Notes: a model not told the origin generated them from the letters alone. A stretch of DNA of 27,153 nucleotides from an uncultured bacterium (GCA_900554385.1 USHE01000002.1:1-27153), one strand, 5' to 3'. Shown: positions 16,401-23,551, counted from the stretch's first letter. Numbers and translations are program-made.

Positions 16401-17361
16401 AGAAGGTGCTAAGTTGTCCTTTGACCTTCAGGGTGTATCAAGAGATATGGTTAAAAATGCGACAGGAGATGATTCTACAAGAACTTATAATGAAACTGAT
16501 AAATTCCAGACAATAGAATTTTTCAATAATAAATACCAAATTCCGGACGGTAAAGCTTATAAAGCACATGAGGTTACATTGTCTGTAAATTCAAGTGATG
16601 ACTCAGAAGCAACCGGGTATAACCGCGGATTAAATATAAACAAAATCTATGCTGATAACGCCTATGTTGATACAAAGGATTTAAATCTTACTGTAAGAGA
16701 TGGGCTAATTACCAACTACGCTGAATTCAGAAACGGTAATAGATTTGGTGAAGGAAATTATTCTGGAGATTACAGATGGCTTACTGTTGTAGATAATGAT
16801 TTTAGACGCTTAGTTGATTCAACGCTGCAGTTATATACAGAAAAGACAGGTTCGTTCGGGCTTGATATGGGTAACCTTGTTATCTTAAGGTCAAAGGCTC
16901 CGGCTGTTAATTACAATCCTTATGAAGTTGCAAACTTATTCAGAAATGAAAACAGTTTCTATAGATTGACATATAAAGATGACAAAATTCAATACAATAC
17001 AACAACTCCTGATTTCAAAGATATAGATAAGGCGACTTATAAAGCTACAAAACGTGTATCTATGAGATTTCCGACAAAAGAGCAGAATATTCAATCGAAT
17101 GTTGCTGTCTATGATATTTCTAAAACGGGAGCATTAATCGATAATCCTAATAAGCTTAAAGTTGGTGACAAAAAACATGTCAAACTTATATATGAGGATA
17201 TGGATATTGATGTCGATGTTGAGGTTGTACGTTTGACTGATAACGGATTTGCCGGTGTTAAATTCATTAATATGAACAAAGCGACAGCAAATAAAATTCT
17301 TTACCTGAATTTATCGAGAGCAAATTCAATGAAAGAAAATTACACAAGTCAATTACCTTAG
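10414..17361 (+). CDS. Giant two-partner secretion adhesin (TpsA) with C-terminal PilZ domain
   Basis: 2315 residues in one frame; ribosome site AAAAGG before the ATG. Residues 1-35 are a signal peptide (cut after 'PVLA'). Residues about 36-270 are a TPS domain: 'GHFDQFNLSQGDIANLIN', 'NNQVNINGLLNI' and S127-P-N-G-I, a variant of the NPNGI motif. Long stretches of Asn/Gly-rich beta-helix follow, interrupted at about 720-790 and 876-937 by coiled coils rich in Glu/Lys. Residues about 1355-1600 contain 22-24-residue repeats ('NGNLEINNAGEGKVSVIGKI' type). The end (about 2208-2310) is a PilZ domain: R2214-V-S-M-R2218 matches RxxxR and D2234-I-S-K-T-G2239 matches [DN]xSxxG, the two c-di-GMP contacts, followed by 'EVVRLTDNGFAGVKFINM'. 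The product is probably a surface adhesin exported by the adjacent TpsB. PilZ domains normally act in the cytoplasm, so its presence here is odd. TAG stop. Confidence 0.9.
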   Translation: MKMFRLCRTIVIKAFALFLCLSFIFQQSMLVPVLASEITPDASAGIGADITNNGNNWDIRPGFTHGSTDFGHFDQFNLSQGDIANLINSIGINKFVALVNNQVNINGLLNILNNNGVFSNGHAVFVSPNGIVIGASGVLNVGALSLITPSQGVYNNFVGGLKANPVEDLTALKTDSQGNITINGKVFAREGVEIYGNDISVAGTGANSAGILAGLGDKLNNQVLTAENSEQIFNGLVSNAIKNPTGFGLENGKVVIKAQSVNTHSTGNEISSASVNIKDASLIGESIEISANASDKLETKAGDALNIVNSGANAQSIINIENANLAASGDINLATNASNQIAISYDAKDSNVLELALKNSTKSTISIKNSEINAGKDVSIKAVSENLILAGSDVSGAGIILNQGGKFNNSINSSADVIFDGVNIDAENVNVLATAKLGTAGDKEIAYKAGVADITNDITQSSNIDFNNSTVKAKKSMNVKARTETFLKQKISADTIAKSNLNVINNNNITIGKGSTLEANDLNFALDSKNTLHSESVTNANSKESLNPEAQANLKLTINNAINNSGNLKGKDNVQINFMKDNSVNKLTQLAELIIDSAAVTGDVDGYLHYNVNNNLNVSEGASISSIRDVYIRYSEGDYSLNSRIHSKMTDYLLFDIPVTTERDYSNVLKGGTSKLTLNGEIKAGSDAKYNFEIDKNGNVVENSGFDGKYDKVEGDNVVTKEEQEKDNENLISKIKDEMEKLNNEIAEMKKDQEANSKEVAEYEQKLAEYKNLLDSLKANKDNTISMGDIETQIKDKVNATIENADSFWDDYTKYANEHKGESGDLFNSYVDSLDIANKAEVKAAYHSVADNITTDTESGLAIFKQGDSVSVIADKGSLEKSINTLEKVVNNYTQQLANLQIKKDGLVSSVESNNDSLAALSEQLKHLEALIGTFKDTNVGKPYFKFDNIDIPNSKITISGIDMKMENGKLVPNIEGNGNFHIFEPSVNVTNYSDYDLVFGSINHSISGNSGLIINDVNYSGLANKNSALADNVLVFAGDKTGEFNSGITIKNLYDNNNPVAGGAIVSNIIINGVINLNNGYLSIFNDSGDIILNNLVNTASKDIVATQGNSVYDGGGSFDLKENDRFIAGKDVTINASKIKVDGLVQAGYGDRNIIITEDMIKPENLVVDPNTGEKNMVNSAYIDNSNGNIKVLYVDGKLLVFNTQQEGGNVNFTGSVSGEGTVKYTNGFANINIQNNTDKELVVNNLANDRLNGQFTNRGTLASDKIINQGHNEAITNIESNGKISIAGFLKHGHNKLNTDGIGLLTIKSENGIVVNEKLGSQGELLATIDSVGNAKFENEINSGVVINGKVLNNGNLNLKNNGSEGVVVNSIIENTNGTLKLDNTKGNVTIAQTGTLQNSNGNIEINNAGEGKVSVIGKIKNLIKGDTKINSQGASGVEIIGVISSTNGSVDIINKKGGVKVSGSVENAKGKISLKNDGADGVRLTSTGKIDNKNGLTEITNTNGAVIIEKNAKLLNNNGTLTVTNSGNGGINIAGHVNNKNGKTHVNNKNAGLTITETGKVENNNGNLELSNSGKNGMKIQGKVLTTGNADINIINSNSDVVIGHENNDFNIESGRNVVIKQTNGNILNAGVDKTLISTASDLIMSVIGGSVGKRAETDKPAYSIDARTRDNKKSINVNVKGKVNIEAKAKSGEKDSGLVNLTAKKSDLNVDKIKTDGDIVLTAADWKYPDEENPDPNNDPYYRGYSIKNASTDKSQANLEGKNISVISSNEIGEKGNALTYNQRTDLEAGAKVGFEAENDIYLDGSAKGDKTNIAYLVSKRGSIDFALGSDAEIYEITSNDHLHLQSRAKNLTIYNLGKMSSLGEDFNDLLYPHDKIKLGGNSMDVVPQTVAIEVLDANGGANANSTLKIYNAYVRGANNGKGKYEQYLDQTFQMADVSLMADNIYAHAYDAAKSDVYTNNRPAGFAPTLDTVYTDLNGNEAHATGFNTVGEGAKLSFDLQGVSRDMVKNATGDDSTRTYNETDKFQTIEFFNNKYQIPDGKAYKAHEVTLSVNSSDDSEATGYNRGLNINKIYADNAYVDTKDLNLTVRDGLITNYAEFRNGNRFGEGNYSGDYRWLTVVDNDFRRLVDSTLQLYTEKTGSFGLDMGNLVILRSKAPAVNYNPYEVANLFRNENSFYRLTYKDDKIQYNTTTPDFKDIDKATYKATKRVSMRFPTKEQNIQSNVAVYDISKTGALIDNPNKLKVGDKKHVKLIYEDMDIDVDVEVVRLTDNGFAGVKFINMNKATANKILYLNLSRANSMKENYTSQLP

Positions 17362-17375
17362 TATAGATAAAATAA

Positions 17376-17402
17376 TAGCCCGATTTTTAAAATCGGGCTT
17401 TT
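17376..17402. terminator. Bidirectional terminator between tpsA and dxs
   Basis: AGCCCGATTT (17377-17386), short loop, AAATCGGGCT (17390-17399), then TTT. It serves tpsA on the plus strand and the convergent dxs on the minus strand, whose stop codon is 4 bases to the right. Confidence 0.85.
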
Positions 17403-17405
17403 GAA

Positions 17406-19157
17406 TTATAGACAATTTTTTATATCTTCAACGATTAGTTCTTTAGTCAGGTGGTATCTTTTGTAAAGTTCATCAAGCGGAACTCTGTCTGTAAATTCTT
17501 TTTTTCCGCCAAAGTTAAGAACTTTTATATCGGAATTGCCGAAAAATCTTGATATTTTTTCGCCAAATCCGCCGTCGAGCTGACCGTCTTCAAGAGTAAT
17601 TACGACCTTGTGATTTTCTTTCAGATTGTTCAATAATTCTTCATCAATTCCTGTTATAAATTTAGGATTGATTAAAGTTGCGTTTATACCGGTTTTATTT
17701 TTTAGTTCTTCTTTTACTTGTTTTGCAAGATTAAAGAAATTTCCTAAACCAAGGATAGCAACATCCGTTCCTTGTTCTTCTACCTTAAATTTATTAATAA
17801 TTGAATAATCAGTATCATCTTCAACTCCTGTAGAAACAAGTTCCCCGAACGGAACTCTTATAGCTACAGTATAATCTTTTTGTTCTACAGACCAGTCAAG
17901 CATTTTTAGATATTCTTCTTTGTTGGTAGGCGCAAGATATACCATATTAGGAATGTTGCTTATAAGCGGAATATCAAAAGAACACAGGTGTGTTGCATCT
18001 GCACTTGATATTGCACCCCAGTAAACGAGAATTGTTGCAGGAGAGTTATTCAGACATAAGTCCTGTGACAGTTGGTCGTATGTTCTCTGTATGAAAGAGC
18101 TGAGGACTGCAAGAATCGGTTTAGCCCCATATTTTGCCATTGCTGAAACCATTGCTATGGCGTGTTCTTCGGCAATGCCAACATCAAGGTATTGTTTCCC
18201 AAGTTTTTCTCTGAATTCAGGAGTAAACCCGTAAGCCCCCGGAGTTGCCGGTGATATAGCCATTACTGATTTGTCTTTTTTAGCTTTGTTTAAGATGTAA
18301 TCAGTTGTGACTGAAAAATAATTTTCGGCAGGTTGAGCTGTTGTTTCTTCTTTTCTATCGAGAATTCCGGGCATAATCCAGTGAAAAGCTTCTTTGTTTT
18401 CTTCAGCTACTGCCAATCCTTTCCCTTTTAACGTATGCAGGTGAACTACGATTGGGTGGTCAATGTCTTTTACTTCATTGAACACTTCGATTAATTTTTG
18501 AATATTATTTACTTCTTCAACATAACGGTAGTCAAAGCCCATTGATTTAAAGAAATTGCATTCACATTTACCTTTGGAATCTTTGAGTTCCTGTAAATTT
18601 TTGTATAGTCCACCGTGGTTTTCAGCAATTGACATGTCGTTATCGTTAACAATGATGATAATATTGCTTCCTAAAACAGACGCATTATCTAAACCTTCAA
18701 GAGCTTCTCCGCCGCTTAGCGAACCGTCCCCAATCAGGGCAATAACATTTTCTTTCCTGCCTGCTAAATCTCTTGCCTGTGCAAGTCCGGTTGCAAGGCT
18801 TACTGATGTTGATGTGTGACCGACTTTAAATAAATCGTGTTCACTTTCTTCAGGTGCTGTGTAACCTGTATATTTTAGATATTTGTCAGGGTCTGTGAAA
18901 CCTTCTTTTCTTCCTGTAAGAATTTTGTGCGGATAGCACTGGTGAGATACGTCAAAAACTATTTTATCAACAGGTGAATTGAATACGTAGTGTAATGCAA
19001 TAGTTGTTTCAATAATTCCGAGATTTGGTCCCATGTGTCCGCCTGTTGTGTTGACTTTTTTTATAATGAGTTCTCTCATTTCATCTGCAAGAATATTTAA
19101 TTCATGCGAAGATAAAATTTTTAAATCTTTTGGAAAATTAACTTTGTCTAAAATCAT
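17406..19157 (-). CDS. dxs: 1-deoxy-D-xylulose-5-phosphate synthase (short form)
   Basis: 583 residues with ribosome site AAGGAGATG upstream of the ATG. DXS joins pyruvate and glyceraldehyde 3-phosphate to make DXP, first step of the MEP isoprenoid pathway and a precursor of thiamine and pyridoxal phosphate. Visible motifs: 'GGHMGPNLG' (H41), 'SHQCYPHKILTGR' (H72, H77), thiamine-diphosphate motif G143-D-G with 'VNDNDMSIAENHGG', and catalytic E330 in 'EEHAIAM'. It is shorter than typical DXS (620-640 residues). It has 'SADATHLCSFDIPLISNIPN' where canonical DXS reads 'EDGATHHG.FD...L..IPN'. This marks the divergent branch seen in many anaerobic gut bacteria; some members are paralogues of uncertain activity. 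Transcribed alone from a promoter at 19188-19216. Confidence 0.85.
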   Translation of the reverse strand: MILDKVNFPKDLKILSSHELNILADEMRELIIKKVNTTGGHMGPNLGIIETTIALHYVFNSPVDKIVFDVSHQCYPHKILTGRKEGFTDPDKYLKYTGYTAPEESEHDLFKVGHTSTSVSLATGLAQARDLAGRKENVIALIGDGSLSGGEALEGLDNASVLGSNIIIIVNDNDMSIAENHGGLYKNLQELKDSKGKCECNFFKSMGFDYRYVEEVNNIQKLIEVFNEVKDIDHPIVVHLHTLKGKGLAVAEENKEAFHWIMPGILDRKEETTAQPAENYFSVTTDYILNKAKKDKSVMAISPATPGAYGFTPEFREKLGKQYLDVGIAEEHAIAMVSAMAKYGAKPILAVLSSFIQRTYDQLSQDLCLNNSPATILVYWGAISSADATHLCSFDIPLISNIPNMVYLAPTNKEEYLKMLDWSVEQKDYTVAIRVPFGELVSTGVEDDTDYSIINKFKVEEQGTDVAILGLGNFFNLAKQVKEELKNKTGINATLINPKFITGIDEELLNNLKENHKVVITLEDGQLDGGFGEKISRFFGNSDIKVLNFGGKKEFTDRVPLDELYKRYHLTKELIVEDIKNCL

Positions 19158-19187
19158 GCTCTTTCATCTCCTTTCTTATATTTATAT

Positions 19188-19216
19188 TTTAAAACAAGAT
19201 AATGTTTATCCGTCAA
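19188..19216 (-). promoter_or_regulatory. Sigma-70-type promoter of dxs
   Basis: Minus strand: TTGACG (19211-19216), 17-base spacer, TTTAAA (19188-19193). The start of transcription would be near 19181. A palindromic mobile-type element ends 11 bases upstream of the -35 box. Confidence 0.5.
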
Positions 19217-19227
19217 GAGGTATTTTA

Positions 19228-19371
19228 AGGTAAGGTATAACATATTTACACTACATATCGTATAAATCGTCACCCTGAACTTGTTTCAGGGTCTCAAATA
19301 TAATAGATGCTGAAACGAGTTCAGCATGACAGTTTTGACTGCATCTTGTGTAAACTTGTTATACCTTACCT
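19228..19371. mobile_element. MITE-like palindromic element with terminal inverted repeats
   Basis: 144 bases. Ends AGGTAAGGTATAACA (19228-19242) and TGTTATACCTTACCT (19357-19371) are perfect inverted repeats that continue imperfectly to 24 bp (TTTACAC / GTGTAAA). Inside are two related hairpins, CCCTGAA-cttgt-TTCAGGG (19273-19292) and TGCTGAA-acgag-TTCAGCA, so the whole unit is close to a palindrome. A 6-base direct repeat ATTTTA (19222-19227 and 19372-19377) flanks it, as expected for a target duplication. It has no coding capacity, so any transposase would act in trans. The core 'CCTGAACTTGTTTCAGG' is, from memory, a motif dispersed in many bacterial genomes. Confidence 0.75.
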
Positions 19372-19583
19372 ATTTTAATTTTTTCACATTTTTCGTGTAA
19401 AAGTTTGTATACATTTAAATTTTTGTGTTACTATTTGTTTGTGACTAAGGTCATGGGGCATTCTTTTGGGCAAACAAAAACTAATAAATTTTTTGAAATT
19501 GTTTTTATGTAAAACGATAGCAAAAATTTTTATTTACGTTTTTTGTAACAAACAAGAATAAAAATAAAGGAGTAGAACGTATT

Positions 19584-21527
19584 ATGTTAGTAGGAAGAAT
19601 TAGTCCTAATTTAAGCTTTGGACGGGCATTAAAGGACAATGAAATCGGGGAATTTAAGAAAACATTAAATGAAGGTAAACAGCTTGCAGGTCAGACAGGT
19701 AATTCTGTATTTATTATGCCTTCAACATCAATGCCGCAGTCCGCAGGCGTCAACACAGGAGTGTCAAACCTTGTTTCTGATGAATCTATTAAATACCTTA
19801 ATGATATGAAAACTTACCTTGGTTTTAATGTAGTGGAAGACTTACCGGTAAACCAGTTTTATGGCGTTCATTATAGAGCTTCTGCGTTGTCACTCGGCGA
19901 ACAAAATATTAATCCTGAGCTTTTGACTACGGAAGCATACGGCTCTATCCTGAAAAAAGAAGAATTTGATGAAATTGTAAAAGCTAATTCAAAAGAAAAT
20001 AAAGAATCAATTGCGAATTTTGAAAACGTTATGGGTAAAGACAGCGCACAGATGAAGGCTCTGAAGCAGGCTCACGAACGATTTAAGGCTCTTGATGAAA
20101 ATTCTGATTTGAAAAAACGATATAATGAATTTGTTAAAAACAATGAAGAACGCTTAAGTATTGCAAGAGAAAACGAACCGGATGCTGACTTTTTTAAATT
20201 TAAACAGTTTTTGGCAGAAGATCATTTGAAAAAAGGTATAGCCAAACTTCATGAGCAGGATATCAGATATTGTAGAGATGTAGCGTTGAATTTTGATGCG
20301 GATGAGGTAAAAGCATACCCTAACGCATTTAAAAAAGATCATTATATGGGGGTTCCAGGCTGGACTATTGATTCACTTAATTTTGATAATATAACTGATG
20401 AATCAAGTGATGCTTATAAGCTTTTAAAAATGAAGGTTCAATATGCCGCAAAAGATGCAGATATGCTTCGTTTTGACGCAGCTTGGAACTATGTAACTCC
20501 GATTGTTACTCCAAAAGGTGAGGCAAATATTTTGGATTCCAACAGAAAATCACTGGGTGATAATCTTCTTAAACTTATTGAACAATGGGTAAAAGAAGTT
20601 AAAGGCGAAGATTTTGATGTAAAGAAAAATCTTATGTATGAATTTGAAGCCGGAATTAAAGAATTCAGTCCATTCTGGGATGAAAAGCTTATTCCTGGTG
20701 TAAAAGACAGAGTTAATATTTATCAAACAACATATATGAATGACGGCTGGGGGTCTAATGAAGCGTTTAAAGCAAGAGGCTGGACTGTAGATGAATTATC
20801 AGTTGGTGTCGGAAATCATGATTCTCAACCGTTAAGACAAGTTGCCGAAGGTGTCCATGATACTGTAAATGGTAATGCCGTCCATAAAAATGCCTCAATA
20901 AATCCGCTTGCCAAAATTCTTAAACTGGATGCCGAGGCTTTACAAAATCCTGTCGAATTTGCAAAGGCAAAATGGGCTGAGACATTAACAGGTAAGAACA
21001 ACCACTTCTTCTTTGCAGATGTATTCGGCTGGTCTGACCGTTTTAATGACCATACAGGCGTCACCAATAAAGAAGCTCCTGTTAATTTTAGAAGAAAAGT
21101 TTCTGTAAATTATATGCAAAATTATCTTGACTCTGTAAAAGAAGGTTTCGGATTTAATATTATGGATTCTCTCGCAAAAGTCTTTAAAGCAAAAGGGTTG
21201 GATGAATCAAATCCTGATTTGTATCAAAAGATTGTGAAATTCAGTAATATTATTGCAGATAAGGAAGAATTAAATGAAAAAACAGAAGAAGTCCTTTCTG
21301 ATACTGTAAAAGCAGCTGAAAATTCTGCAGAAAAACCTGCCGCAGCCGCAGAAGCCGCAGAAACCGTTGTTGAAAATACAGGTAAGGCAGCTTCAAAGGT
21401 TAAATCTTATAAACCTCTATGGTATGCACTCGGTGCATTAGCTGTCGCAGGAGGTGCATTTGCCATTGTTAAAAACAGACACCCTAAACCATTAGAAAAA
21501 GAAGAACCTAAGAAAATTATGGCATAA
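19584..21527 (+). CDS. GH77 (4-alpha-glucanotransferase)-like, C-terminally membrane-anchored protein
   Basis: 647 residues; AAAGGAG 10 bases before the ATG. No signal peptide; N-terminus 'ISPNLSFG' is a style I link to Gastranaerophilales proteins. Residues about 60-450 follow the order of GH77 (MalQ) enzymes in diverged form: 'NQFYGVHYRASALSLGEQNINP' (compare 'PYqs.SaFA.NPL'), 'FFKFKQFLAEDHLKKGIAKLH', 'DIRYCRDVALNFDADEV', 'YMGVPGW', 'DMLRFDAAW' (R296, D298 at the nucleophile position), 'YEFEAG' (E353/E355 at the acid/base position) and 'VGVGNHDSQPLRQ' (D413). All three catalytic carboxylates have candidates, so glucan-transferring activity is possible, but the match is mine by eye. Residues about 555-600 are an Ala/Glu-rich linker and 'LWYALGALAVAGGAFAIV' (about 611-628) is a single membrane helix with a basic tail. 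A terminator follows at 21534. Confidence 0.6.
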   Translation: MLVGRISPNLSFGRALKDNEIGEFKKTLNEGKQLAGQTGNSVFIMPSTSMPQSAGVNTGVSNLVSDESIKYLNDMKTYLGFNVVEDLPVNQFYGVHYRASALSLGEQNINPELLTTEAYGSILKKEEFDEIVKANSKENKESIANFENVMGKDSAQMKALKQAHERFKALDENSDLKKRYNEFVKNNEERLSIARENEPDADFFKFKQFLAEDHLKKGIAKLHEQDIRYCRDVALNFDADEVKAYPNAFKKDHYMGVPGWTIDSLNFDNITDESSDAYKLLKMKVQYAAKDADMLRFDAAWNYVTPIVTPKGEANILDSNRKSLGDNLLKLIEQWVKEVKGEDFDVKKNLMYEFEAGIKEFSPFWDEKLIPGVKDRVNIYQTTYMNDGWGSNEAFKARGWTVDELSVGVGNHDSQPLRQVAEGVHDTVNGNAVHKNASINPLAKILKLDAEALQNPVEFAKAKWAETLTGKNNHFFFADVFGWSDRFNDHTGVTNKEAPVNFRRKVSVNYMQNYLDSVKEGFGFNIMDSLAKVFKAKGLDESNPDLYQKIVKFSNIIADKEELNEKTEEVLSDTVKAAENSAEKPAAAAEAAETVVENTGKAASKVKSYKPLWYALGALAVAGGAFAIVKNRHPKPLEKEEPKKIMA

Positions 21528-21533
21528 TAAAAT

Positions 21534-21560
21534 AAGGCTCGTTTGAAAAACGAGCCTTTT
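21534..21560 (+). terminator. Rho-independent terminator after the GH77-like gene
   Basis: AAGGCTCGTTT, short gaa loop, AAACGAGCCTT then TT: an 11-bp stem with a T run, 7 bases after the stop codon. Confidence 0.88.
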
Positions 21561-21627
21561 AATTTCACTTGCAAAATTTTATGTTTTCAGTCAAAATGAT
21601 TACAGAGTAATTTTGGAGGGCTTACAG

Positions 21628-22617
21628 ATGGCAATATTAGTTTTAGGCGGTGCAGGGTATATTGGTTCACATACTGTTTATGAACTAATTGATAACGGGG
21701 CTGATGTTGTGGTTGCAGATAACCTTCAGACCGGGCATCTTCAAGCGCTTCACCCTAAGGCAAGATTTTATGAAGGAGATATTAGAGATAAAGCTTTTCT
21801 TGATAACCTGTTTAAAAAAGAAAAAATTGATGCAGTAATTCATTTTGCGGCAAATTCGCTTGTCGGTGAAAGTATGGTAGAGCCGCTAAAATATTATGAT
21901 AATAATCTATACGGTACAATGGTTCTTTTAAAATCTATGGTTGAAAACGGAATTGATAAAATTGTTTTTTCATCTACCGCCGCGACTTATGGAGAGCCTG
22001 AAAGCATACCAATTCTGGAAACAGATAAAACAGAGCCGACGAATACTTACGGAGAAACGAAACTCTCTATGGAAAAAATGTTTAAATGGGTTTCGCAGGC
22101 TCACGGAATGCGATATGTTTCTCTCAGGTATTTTAATGCTTGCGGCGCTCATCTTTCAGGTAAAATTGGAGAAGCTCATAACCCTGAATCCCATTTAATC
22201 ACTATAATATTGAAGGTTCCTAACGGACAACGTAAATCTGTAGCTATTTATGGAGAAGATTACAATACGAAAGATGGTTCGTGTGTAAGAGATTACATCC
22301 ATGTAACCGACTTGGCTCAAGCTCATATTCTTGCTGTTAAATATCTCGAAAATGGCGGAGAAAGTAATGTATTTAATTTAGGAAACGGTGTCGGGTTCAG
22401 TGTTAAAGAAGTTATTGAAACTGCTAGAAAAGTTACAGGACATCCTATTCCTGCGGTCGTTTCTTCCCGTCGCGCAGGTGATCCTGCTGTTTTAATAGCC
22501 TCTAGTACAAAAGCCAAAGAAATTTTAGGTTGGACTCCTAAACACGATTCGCTTGAAGAAATTATAGCAACTGCCTGGAAATGGCACAAACATCATCCAA
22601 ACGGGTTTGAAGTATAA
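21628..22617 (+). CDS. galE: UDP-glucose 4-epimerase
   Basis: 329 residues from the ATG at 21628 with GGAGGG at 7 bases. An upstream in-frame TTG at 21613 contains the ribosome site itself and is not the start. GalE interconverts UDP-glucose and UDP-galactose using bound NAD. Extended SDR fold: G7xxG10xxG13 in 'VLGGAGYIGSH', 'GDIRD', 'VIHFAA', S115/S116 with T117 in 'SSTAATYG' and the catalytic pair Y141xxxK145 in 'TYGETK'. Further matches are 'LRYFNACGAH', 'LITIILKV' and 'DGSCVRDYIHVTDLAQAH'. Length is normal (about 330-340). The product would supply galactose for surface polysaccharide, in line with the glucan-type enzyme upstream. Convergent with the prepilin gene that ends 12 bases away. 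Confidence 0.95.
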   Translation: MAILVLGGAGYIGSHTVYELIDNGADVVVADNLQTGHLQALHPKARFYEGDIRDKAFLDNLFKKEKIDAVIHFAANSLVGESMVEPLKYYDNNLYGTMVLLKSMVENGIDKIVFSSTAATYGEPESIPILETDKTEPTNTYGETKLSMEKMFKWVSQAHGMRYVSLRYFNACGAHLSGKIGEAHNPESHLITIILKVPNGQRKSVAIYGEDYNTKDGSCVRDYIHVTDLAQAHILAVKYLENGGESNVFNLGNGVGFSVKEVIETARKVTGHPIPAVVSSRRAGDPAVLIASSTKAKEILGWTPKHDSLEEIIATAWKWHKHHPNGFEV

Positions 22618-22628
22618 GTTAATTATTT

Positions 22629-23519
22629 TTAGTGATATTCATATATATCAACATAACAAGGTGTACTAATTTCTTTACATCCGTTAGCTGTATCTACCTG
22701 AATTGTATTTGGGAAAAAGTCTGAATATGTATCAAAGTTCGGGTAATACGGGCTATTAGGATTTGCACTATCTGATAGTTTAAAGATACTATCCTTAGGT
22801 AAGTCATTTTGAATGTTAAAAGACATTGAGTCAGAACAATCTACGTTGTTGCCCCACGCCATTTTTCTAGCCTGATAATACGTCACATTATCAGAAACTT
22901 TTCCATCAGGTTCATCTTCGTTAACCTGCGGATATACCACATGGGCATATAAATATCGTGTATCAACTTCAGGGTGTCCCAGAGGAACAACTGTCAATCC
23001 GTCAGTAACAGCAAATGCTACAATATCTGACAATCTTCTTTCATCCCATTTTCCTGTATTAGGACCTTTGTTTCCATTTAAATCAACATATACCATGTAA
23101 TATTTTATGGTTGTTGTTACTCCGCTTGTTTCTTGTTCTGTATGCGTGAAAGGTGCGCCTTGATTTGCTCCAATCCAAATCCTTGAGCCGTTAGAAGCTT
23201 GAATTTGAATTTTGTCAGTTGGGAAAATTCGCGGGTTATTGGTTAAATCTCTGCTTGCAACACAGTTGGAGCCATTTTGTGGTGTGTTTATAAAATCCAC
23301 AAGTAATTCGCAGAACTTTGTAGATGTTTTTGGGAATTCAGGTTGTGATAGCATTGCGTTATAAAAAGCCAGACGTAATGTGTGGTACATTCTTGAATAA
23401 GCATATTTGCAGGCTTTATCCCAAGGTTTAACTGTTACGATTGCAATTGTAGCAATAATACCTATTATTACAAAGACAAAAAGAACTTCAGCTAAAGTCA
23501 TCGCTTTTTTCTTAGTCAT
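22629..23519 (-). CDS. Type IV prepilin-like (pseudopilin) protein, long form
   Basis: 296 residues from the ATG at 23519 (GGGGG about 6 bases upstream; the TTG at 23525 overlaps this site). Residues 1-6 MTKKKA are the basic leader, with prepilin peptidase cleavage expected between A6 and M7. Mature residue 5 is Glu (E11). The hydrophobic helix runs 'TLAEVLFVFVIIGIIATIAIV'-like to about residue 30. The remaining 265 residues form a globular domain with at least five cysteines (e.g. 'YVDLNGNKGPNTGKWDERRL', 'CKEISTPC'), which suggests disulfide-stabilised extracytoplasmic sequence. It belongs to a group of large single prepilin-like proteins I link to gut Melainabacteria. The assembly machinery is not in this window. 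Function (pilus minor subunit or secretion pseudopilin) is unknown. Ala at -1 instead of Gly is unusual outside such lineages. Confidence 0.8.
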   Translation of the reverse strand: MTKKKAMTLAEVLFVFVIIGIIATIAIVTVKPWDKACKYAYSRMYHTLRLAFYNAMLSQPEFPKTSTKFCELLVDFINTPQNGSNCVASRDLTNNPRIFPTDKIQIQASNGSRIWIGANQGAPFTHTEQETSGVTTTIKYYMVYVDLNGNKGPNTGKWDERRLSDIVAFAVTDGLTVVPLGHPEVDTRYLYAHVVYPQVNEDEPDGKVSDNVTYYQARKMAWGNNVDCSDSMSFNIQNDLPKDSIFKLSDSANPNSPYYPNFDTYSDFFPNTIQVDTANGCKEISTPCYVDIYEYH

Positions 23520-23551
23520 AAACAACCCCCAAGTATCCTGTATTTTCTTAT

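Larger units (their letters stand above)
19158..19583. other. 426-base spacer with dxs promoter, MITE-like element and leader of the GH77-like gene
   Basis: No gene is visible. The dxs promoter lies at 19188-19216, the palindromic element at 19228-19371. On the right is a long AT-rich leader with a possible plus-strand promoter (TTGTAT near 19406, TACTAT near 19430) and an 8-bp inverted repeat TTTGTTTG/CAAACAAA (about 19434-19488) before the gene at 19584. Confidence 0.45.
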
